From assembly GCA_945830055.1 (NCBI GenBank), contig CALZXH010000014.1, forward strand, positions 1 through 41,687: DNA of 41,687 nt, in the 5' to 3' direction. Origin of the DNA: an uncultured Prevotella sp. (GTDB lineage: Bacteria; Bacteroidota; Bacteroidia; Bacteroidales; Bacteroidaceae). Shown here piece after piece: positions 36,673 to 41,687 of this stretch. Positions within the stretch are counted from its first letter, which is position 1. Each line of letters opens with the position of its first letter. The notes below the pieces were generated by a model. The model worked only from the letters and a program-made list of their open reading frames with translations, did not search any database and had not been told where the DNA came from. Both the position numbers and the translations under genes were made by a program.

Positions 36673-36915
36673 ATGATTATTTCAACATTATTGGCCGCTG
36701 AAGGTCTGGCACAGCTGGGCTGCGGTCTGGGAGCAGGTATTGCAACTCTTGGTGCAGGTATTGGTATCGGTAAGATTGGTGGCAGCGCCATGGATGCCAT
36801 TGCACGTCAGCCCGAGGCAACAGGCAAGATTCAGACCAACATGATCCTTACCTCTGCATTTGTTGAAGGTGTTGCCCTCTTTGCTGTGGCAGCTTGTGCA
36901 TTCCTTATCAAATAA
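36673..36915 (+). CDS. atpE: Fo ATP synthase subunit c
   Basis: An 80-residue hairpin of two membrane helices that forms the rotating ring. The polar loop is ARQPE (44-48) and the ion-carrying carboxylate is Glu65 (SAFVEGVALF). Compared with the Na+ enzyme of Ilyobacter tartaricus, the Na+ ligands are missing: Gln32 corresponds to Ile, Ser66 to Gly and Tyr70 to Phe, which favours H+ as the coupling ion. Helix 1 is Gly-rich (GCGLGAGIATLGAGIGIG), as expected for close packing. The AT-rich leader fits the need for many copies per complex. Confidence 0.97.
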   Translation: MIISTLLAAEGLAQLGCGLGAGIATLGAGIGIGKIGGSAMDAIARQPEATGKIQTNMILTSAFVEGVALFAVAACAFLIK

Positions 36916-36951
36916 GGATAGAAAACGTATCTTGAATTTTAACTTTTTACA

Positions 36952-37467
36952 ATGGAAAATTTGCCATCAATACTGACTCCCGATTTGGGATTGCTGTTTT
37001 GGATGCTTGTGGCATTCTTGGTGGTTTTCTTCTTTGTAGGCAAGTATGGTTTTCCTGTCATCATCGGTATGGTAGAGAAACGCAAGAACTACATCGATGA
37101 GAGCCTGCAGAAAGCCCATGAAGCATCAGAACGGTTGGCTAACATTCAAAAAGAGGGTGAAAGCATGCTTCAGGAGGCTCGTCAGAAACAGGCGCAGCTG
37201 TTGAGCGAGGCAGCCGAAACCCGTGATGCCATTGTGGCTCAGGCGCAAAAGAAAGCGCAAGAGGAAGCCAGCCGTCTCATCAGCAATGCCAAAGCCGAGA
37301 TAGAAAGTCAGAAGCAGGCGGCCATCAGCGAGTTGCGTGCGCAGGTGGCAGAGCTGTCTGTGATGGTGGCTGAGAAGATACTTCGCAAGGAGCTTTCCTC
37401 AGACGCCAAGCAGATGGAAACCATCGACCGGCTGTTGGACGAAATTTCTGTTGAAGATAAAGGGTAG
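36952..37467 (+). CDS. atpF: Fo ATP synthase subunit b
   Basis: The 171-residue peripheral stalk subunit. It has one N-terminal membrane helix (about 13-32, LGLLFWMLVAFLVVFFFVGKY) followed by a long charged helix with many Glu, Lys and Gln residues (residues 45-160), which forms the dimeric stalk. The pattern GLLFWMLVAFLVVFFFV and then IVEKR-like VEKRKNYIDESL is typical for the family. The stop is 5 nt from the atpH start. Length is normal. Confidence 0.95.
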   Translation: MENLPSILTPDLGLLFWMLVAFLVVFFFVGKYGFPVIIGMVEKRKNYIDESLQKAHEASERLANIQKEGESMLQEARQKQAQLLSEAAETRDAIVAQAQKKAQEEASRLISNAKAEIESQKQAAISELRAQVAELSVMVAEKILRKELSSDAKQMETIDRLLDEISVEDKG

Positions 37468-37472
37468 GGAAT

Positions 37473-38009
37473 ATGAACGTAGGAGTAATATCGGTGAGAT
37501 ATGCCCGTGCGCTGCTCAAGGCAGCCGCCGGAGCAAAGCTTGAGGACACGGTGTATCATGAAATGACGGTTCTTGCCAAGAACTTCATTGAAGTACCCGG
37601 ACTTAGGTCCACGATAGATAATCCCATGCTTCCTAAAGACACCAAGAACAAGCTGCTGGCCATGGCGCTCGGAGGAAATCCGTCGCAGCTTTCCAGCCGG
37701 TTTGTCTCGCTCGTGTTGAAGGAAAACCGTGAGGACTTTCTTCAGTTCATGGCAAATTCGTATATCACTCTTTACCGGCAGCAGAAGAATATCATCCGCG
37801 GCAAACTCATCACCGCTGTTGCCGTATCAGAAGCCACTGAGCAGAGAATGCGGCAAATGGTTGAGCGTAAGACGAAAGGCACGGTGGAATTTGAGACCGA
37901 GGTTTCGCCCGATATCCTGGGTGGCTTCGTGCTTGAATACGACACTTACCGTTTGGACGCCAGTGTCCATACCCAGTTGCGTAAGATGCTGAACCATTTG
38001 AAGAAGTAA
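37473..38009 (+). CDS. atpH: F1 ATP synthase subunit delta
   Basis: A 178-residue subunit connecting the peripheral stalk to the top of F1. The N-terminal helical domain begins ISVRYARALLKAA and the C-terminal part includes the family's EVSPDILGGFVLEYDTYRLDASVHTQLRKM signature, in which GG and D/S residues are conserved. It lies between atpF (5 nt) and atpA (30 nt). Length and motif are normal. Confidence 0.95.
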   Translation: MNVGVISVRYARALLKAAAGAKLEDTVYHEMTVLAKNFIEVPGLRSTIDNPMLPKDTKNKLLAMALGGNPSQLSSRFVSLVLKENREDFLQFMANSYITLYRQQKNIIRGKLITAVAVSEATEQRMRQMVERKTKGTVEFETEVSPDILGGFVLEYDTYRLDASVHTQLRKMLNHLKK

Positions 38010-38039
38010 TTTTATTATTCAGAAAGAACCAAGAAAACA

Positions 38040-39620
38040 ATGTCAGATAAAATCAAACCAAGTGAGGTGTCACAGATGTTGCTTGAGCAACTTCAGGGCA
38101 TTAGTGGCGGACAGCAGTTTGATGAGGTCGGCACCGTGCTCCAGGTGAGCGATGGTGTGGCTCGTATATACGGATTGCGCAATGCTGAAGCCAATGAGTT
38201 GTTGGAGTTCGAAAACGGCACCATGGCTATCGTGATGAACCTTGAGGAAGACAATGTGGGCTGTGTGCTGTTGGGCACCACCTCGGATATCAAGGAAGGA
38301 ATGGTGGTGAAGCGCACCAAGCGTATCGCCAGTATCCGTGTCAACGACAATATGCTGGGTCGTGTCATCAATCCCTTGGGCGAGGCTATTGACGGACTGG
38401 GAGCCATAGACCTCCAGGAGTCGTTTGAAATGCCTCTCGACAGAAAGGCACCCGGTGTGATATACCGTCAGCCCGTAAAGGAGCCGCTCCAGACGGGATT
38501 GAAGGCTGTTGACTCGATGATTCCTATCGGAAGAGGTCAGCGTGAGCTCATCATCGGTGACCGACAGACGGGAAAGACGGCGATTGCCCTTGATACAATC
38601 ATCAACCAGAAGAGTTTTTATGAGGCAGGCAAACCGGTATATTGCATCTATGTTGCCATCGGACAGAAAGCATCTACCGTGGCAGCCCTGGTGCAGAACC
38701 TGAAGGAACGTGGTGCCTTGCCCTATACCATCGTGGTGGCAGCCACCGCAGCTGATCCCGCTGCCATGCAGTACTATGCTCCTTTTGCCGGAGCAGCCAT
38801 CGGAGAATATTTCCGCGACCGCGGCTTCTCGGCATTGGTAGTCTATGACGACCTCTCCAAGCAGGCTGTGGCATACCGCGAGGTGTCGCTTATCCTCCGT
38901 CGTCCTTCCGGACGTGAAGCCTATCCCGGTGACGTGTTCTATCTGCACAGCCGTCTGCTGGAACGTGCCGCAAAAATCAACGAACAGCAGGAGGTGGCAG
39001 AGCAGATGAACGACCTGCCTGAGTGTATGAAAGGCCATGTGCGTGGAGGCGGTTCGCTGACTGCGCTTCCCATCATCGAGACACAGGCAGGTGACGTTTC
39101 GGCATACATTCCTACCAACGTGATTTCTATCACCGACGGACAGATTTATCTGGAGAGCGATCTCTTCAATCAGGGCTTCCGTCCTGCCATCAATGTGGGT
39201 ATCTCGGTATCACGTGTGGGTGGTTCTGCACAAATCAAGAGTATGAAGAAAGTGGCTGGTACCTTGAAGATCGACCAGGCTCAATACCGTGAGCTGGAGA
39301 GCTTCTCTAAGTTCTCAAGCGATATGGACGCTGTGACCGCCATGACTCTTGACCGTGGTCGTAAGAACAACCAGTTGCTCATCCAGCCGCAATACAGTCC
39401 GATGCCCGTAGGCGAGCAGATTGCCATTCTCTATTGCGGAACCCACGGATTGATGCATCGCGTGCCGGTAGAGAAGGTGCGTGAGTGCCAGGACACTTTC
39501 CTTGCAAAACTCCGTTCGTCACATCCTGATGTGATTGCCACATTGGGAAGCGGCAAGATTGACGACCAGATTACAGCTACCATTGAAAAGGTGATGGAAG
39601 ACATCGCCGCGAGTTATTAA
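38040..39620 (+). CDS. atpA: F1 ATP synthase subunit alpha
   Basis: The 526-residue non-catalytic subunit. The P-loop is GDRQTGKT (173-180), and the arginine finger that completes the beta active site is in [12 protein letters not shown]. The N-terminus ([13 protein letters not shown]) has the delta-binding helix. It is followed by atpG after 20 nt. Length is close to standard (about 510); I saw nothing unusual. Confidence 0.98.
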   Translation: MSDKIKPSEVSQMLLEQLQGISGGQQFDEVGTVLQVSDGVARIYGLRNAEANELLEFENGTMAIVMNLEEDNVGCVLLGTTSDIKEGMVVKRTKRIASIRVNDNMLGRVINPLGEAIDGLGAIDLQESFEMPLDRKAPGVIYRQPVKEPLQTGLKAVDSMIPIGRGQRELIIGDRQTGKTAIALDTIINQKSFYEAGKPVYCIYVAIGQKASTVAALVQNLKERGALPYTIVVAATAADPAAMQYYAPFAGAAIGEYFRDRGFSALVVYDDLSKQAVAYREVSLILRRPSGREAYPGDVFYLHSRLLERAAKINEQQEVAEQMNDLPECMKGHVRGGGSLTALPIIETQAGDVSAYIPTNVISITDGQIYLESDLFNQGFRPAINVGISVSRVGGSAQIKSMKKVAGTLKIDQAQYRELESFSKFSSDMDAVTAMTLDRGRKNNQLLIQPQYSPMPVGEQIAILYCGTHGLMHRVPVEKVRECQDTFLAKLRSSHPDVIATLGSGKIDDQITATIEKVMEDIAASY

Positions 39621-39640
39621 ATTCCAGATAAGTTTACCGT

Positions 39641-40615
39641 ATGCCGTCATTGAAAGAAATCAAAACGCGCATTGCCAGTGTGAATAGCACCCGCAAAATT
39701 ACCAGTGCAATGAAAATGGTGGCTTCTTCGAAGTTGCACCATGCACAGGTGATGATTGAAAACATGTTGCCTTACGAAACACTGTTGGAACATATCCTCA
39801 AGTCGTTTATCGCTTCTGAGGCTGATGCGTCGAACGTGTTCACACAGGAACGTCCGGTAAATCGTATCGCTCTGGTGGTTTTCTCTTCCAATAGCAGTCT
39901 CTGCGGCGGATTCAACACCAATGTGCTCAAACTGATGGAGCAGGCTATCGGCGATTATCCCTCCATCGGGAAAGAGAATGTGCTGATATACCCCATTGGC
40001 AGAAAGGCAGCAGAGAGAGCTGCAAAGATGGGGCTGAAGGTGGCAGGCTCGTTTACCGACCTGGCCGACAAACCGAATGTCCAGCAATGTATTGACATTG
40101 CCAGGGAGTTGGGACAGCTGTTCCTGCGGGGCGAGATAGACAGGGTGGAACTTATCTATCATCACTTCAAGAGTGCCGGTTCGCAGATACTCACCAGAAA
40201 GACATTCCTTCCCATTGATGTCAAGGGAGAGCTGGTGCGCGACCACGAGCGTGACCTTACTACGGTGATTGCCACCAAGGAATCCCAGCAGTATCTGAAA
40301 GAAAAGGAAATGCGTGAGGCACAACGGAAGAAGAAGAGGGAATTTGACGGCAAACCGCTCAATGACAACTTTATTGTGGAACCGGATATGAATACGGTAC
40401 TCTCCGCACTTATTCCCAAGTTGGCCCATCTGATGCTTTATACTGCTCTGCTCGACAGCAATGCGAGTGAACATGCGGCGAGAATGGTTGCCATGCAGAC
40501 CGCTACGGATAATGCCGACGAACTGCTAAGGGAACTGAAACTTCAGTACAACAAGAGCCGCCAACAGGCCATTACAAACGAACTGCTGGATATTGTAGGA
40601 GGTTCAGTCCAGTAG
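39641..40615 (+). CDS. atpG: F1 ATP synthase subunit gamma
   Basis: The central shaft of F1. The N-terminal helix (LKEIKTRIASVNSTRKITSAMKMVA) and C-terminal helix (SEHAARMVAMQTATDNADELL, ending ITNELLDIVGG) are standard. At 324 residues it is longer than the 287 of E. coli. The extra length lies before the conserved VEPD segment: residues 215-238 are a highly charged stretch (QQYLKEKEMREAQRKKKREF) on the outward-facing globular part. It is the last gene of the operon, before a bidirectional terminator at 40629-40673. Confidence 0.95.
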   Translation: MPSLKEIKTRIASVNSTRKITSAMKMVASSKLHHAQVMIENMLPYETLLEHILKSFIASEADASNVFTQERPVNRIALVVFSSNSSLCGGFNTNVLKLMEQAIGDYPSIGKENVLIYPIGRKAAERAAKMGLKVAGSFTDLADKPNVQQCIDIARELGQLFLRGEIDRVELIYHHFKSAGSQILTRKTFLPIDVKGELVRDHERDLTTVIATKESQQYLKEKEMREAQRKKKREFDGKPLNDNFIVEPDMNTVLSALIPKLAHLMLYTALLDSNASEHAARMVAMQTATDNADELLRELKLQYNKSRQQAITNELLDIVGGSVQ

Positions 40616-40628
40616 AATCCGGACACCT

Positions 40629-40673
40629 GATAACAAAAGAAGCTGCACCTATCGATGCAGCTTTTTTGTTATC
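40629..40673. terminator. Bidirectional terminator between atpG and ispE
   Basis: AAGCTGCA (40640-40647) pairs with TGCAGCTT (40656-40663), and the flanks GATAAC/GTTATC extend the palindrome to 40629-40673. A-run and T-run lie on either side of the core stem, so it works on both strands. The ispE stop codon (40669-40671) lies inside it. Confidence 0.88.
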
Positions 40674-41532
40674 TTGACAGTTTTTCCACGATCGTTGTCT
40701 GGATGTATGGTGACAGCCCGCTTTCCTCGCATGCCTGCTTGAGGGCTTCCTCTTGCGGTTGCTGGCGGTAAATGCCGTAGATGCTGCTCCCGCTGCCGCT
40801 CATGCTTGCGTATGCTGCTCCTGTATCATACAGCATGTCCTTGATTCTCTGTAGTTCCGGATGCTGCATGAAGATGCTTTTCTCGAAGTCGTTTTGCAGT
40901 TCTGTCTTCCATGTGTCTATTGGCTGCAGCACAATCTCCGCACATTTCTTTTCCGGCATTTCGGGGATAATATTGCGGAAAGCCTCTGCCGTTGATACCG
41001 CTATGTTCGGTTTGATGACAGCGATATGATAGCCGCTCAGATTCAGGTTCACAGGGGTAAGCTTTTCTCCGATACCTGTGGCATACGCAGGCTGGGGATC
41101 GATGAAGAACGGGCAGTCGGCTCCCAGACTTTTGGCAAGATGGATAAGCTCTTCGGTATCGAGTCCCAGGCGATACTCCCGGTTGAGCAGGGTCAGCATA
41201 TAGGCGGCATCGCTGGAGCCTCCTCCCAGACCCGCCTGTGAGGGGATGAACTTATGCAGATGAACATGCAGGCGTGGCAGCTCGAACCGTTGTGCCAGCA
41301 GGTTGTATGCCTTTACCACAAGGTTCTTTTGCTCGTCACCCTCAATCACCATGTTGCTTACCTTGATGTCGCAATCTACCGAAGACGGAAACCCTTTGTC
41401 CATCTCATGTATTTCAAGGGCATCGTGTATGGGCAGCGGGTAGAATACCGTTTCCAGATTATGGTATCCGTCACTTCGTTTTTCTACAATATTCAAGCCA
41501 AGATTGATTTTGGCGATTGGAAAGGTTATCAT
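40669..41532 (-). CDS. ispE: 4-diphosphocytidyl-2-C-methyl-D-erythritol kinase
   Basis: A 287-residue GHMP-family kinase of the non-mevalonate isoprenoid pathway. The N-terminus FPIAKINLGLNIVEKRSDGYHNLETVFYPL is the family signature, with the catalytic Lys (AKIN) and the cytidyl-binding His/Glu region. The ATP loop is GLGGGSSDAA (101-110), and the Asp of GADCPFF is the catalytic base region. The C-terminal GSGSSIYGIY block is also present. It converges on the ATP synthase operon, sharing one terminator, and lies downstream of a tRNA gene on the same strand, but a hairpin separates them. Confidence 0.95.
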   Translation of the reverse strand: MITFPIAKINLGLNIVEKRSDGYHNLETVFYPLPIHDALEIHEMDKGFPSSVDCDIKVSNMVIEGDEQKNLVVKAYNLLAQRFELPRLHVHLHKFIPSQAGLGGGSSDAAYMLTLLNREYRLGLDTEELIHLAKSLGADCPFFIDPQPAYATGIGEKLTPVNLNLSGYHIAVIKPNIAVSTAEAFRNIIPEMPEKKCAEIVLQPIDTWKTELQNDFEKSIFMQHPELQRIKDMLYDTGAAYASMSGSGSSIYGIYRQQPQEEALKQACEESGLSPYIQTTIVEKLSR

Positions 41533-41595
41533 TTTGTCGCTTTTTAGGTGGATTACCGATAGACAGGCGCCTGTGGGATACCTGCCTATAAATCA

Positions 41596-41625
41596 ATAAG
41601 CGCACTGTAACGACAGTACGCTTAT
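41596..41625 (-). terminator. Hairpin downstream of tRNA-Lys
   Basis: Bases 41596-41608 pair with 41613-41625 (ATAAGCG-ACTGT around an AACG loop) with one mismatch. It is 11 nt beyond the tRNA 3' end on the minus strand; the following T-rich stretch (TTGATTTATAG) is weak. It may end or process the tRNA transcript. Confidence 0.55.
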
Positions 41626-41635
41626 CCGTTTAATG

Positions 41636-41687
41636 TACGCCTGCAGGGGCTCGAACCCTGGACACCCTGATTAAGAGTCAGGTGCTC
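41636..41687 (-). tRNA. tRNA-Lys (anticodon CTT), 5' part cut off by the window
   Basis: Read on the minus strand, the anticodon arm is CCTGA-CTCTTAA-TCAGG, with anticodon CTT (reads the Lys codon AAG). The T arm is CAGGG-TTCGAGC-CCCTG, followed by the acceptor strand CAGGCGT and a discriminator A at 41636. CCA is not encoded. The D arm and the 5' acceptor strand lie beyond the window end. Confidence 0.88.

Noticed and set aside
38070..39038. 322-codon minus-strand frame opposite atpA
   Set aside because: Antisense to a highly conserved ATPase subunit; no domain visible.

Overview
The window looks like chromosomal DNA from a Bacteroidales species, most likely Prevotella or a close relative. 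The signs are a SusC/SusD pair, a C-terminal domain of the type IX secretion system (T9SS) type B class, an F-type ATPase operon that begins with the beta and epsilon genes, a PPi-dependent phosphofructokinase, an outer-membrane FadL-like protein, and repeated matches to the Bacteroidetes promoter (TTTG or TTG, a spacer of about 18-23 nt, then TAnnTTTG). Genus is an inference; no rRNA is present.

Layout. 1-6770 (+): tail of a polysaccharide utilization locus: the end of an unrecognised protein, SusC, SusD, and a small secreted protein gene broken by an exact 7-bp tandem duplication. 6898-7854 (-): a PD-(D/E)XK nuclease/transposase-type gene with its own consensus promoter. 7913-8642: a gene-free, repeat-rich stretch with a hairpin element flanked by direct repeats. 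8643-12440 (-): an apparent operon of a LysM/periplasmic-binding-fold protein, a beta-barrel and a POT peptide transporter, ending at a clear terminator. 12534-18386 (+): a T9SS type B cargo, uvrA, rarA and a glycerate-dehydrogenase-like enzyme. 18361-24522 (-): a five-gene run: small conserved protein, acyltransferase, a large amidase-fold protein with inserted domain, another small protein, and a YgiQ radical SAM protein. 24703-27172 (+): PPi-PFK and a membrane-anchored GH25 lysozyme; prmA converges on it. 28204-30572 (+): an extremely Tyr/Trp-rich secreted protein and a FadL-like barrel. 30654-33080 (+): NhaD-type Na+/H+ antiporter and ATP-type PfkA. 33300-40615 (+): complete F1Fo ATP synthase operon with a small membrane protein in the AtpI position. 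40669-41532 (-): ispE. The window ends inside a tRNA-Lys(CTT) gene.

How it fits together: glycan import (SusCD) and peptide import (POT), two phosphofructokinases of different phosphoryl donors, and an ion-coupled energy block (NhaD plus an ATP synthase whose c subunit lacks the Na+ ligands) are consistent with a fermentative gut or oral anaerobe. I did not find a clear new multi-gene defence or mobile system. The best leads are the 7-bp duplication that breaks the gene after susD, the 82-bp palindromic element at 8051-8132, the amidase-fold protein whose catalytic halves are split by a golvesin-like domain, and the aromatic-rich protein at 28204.
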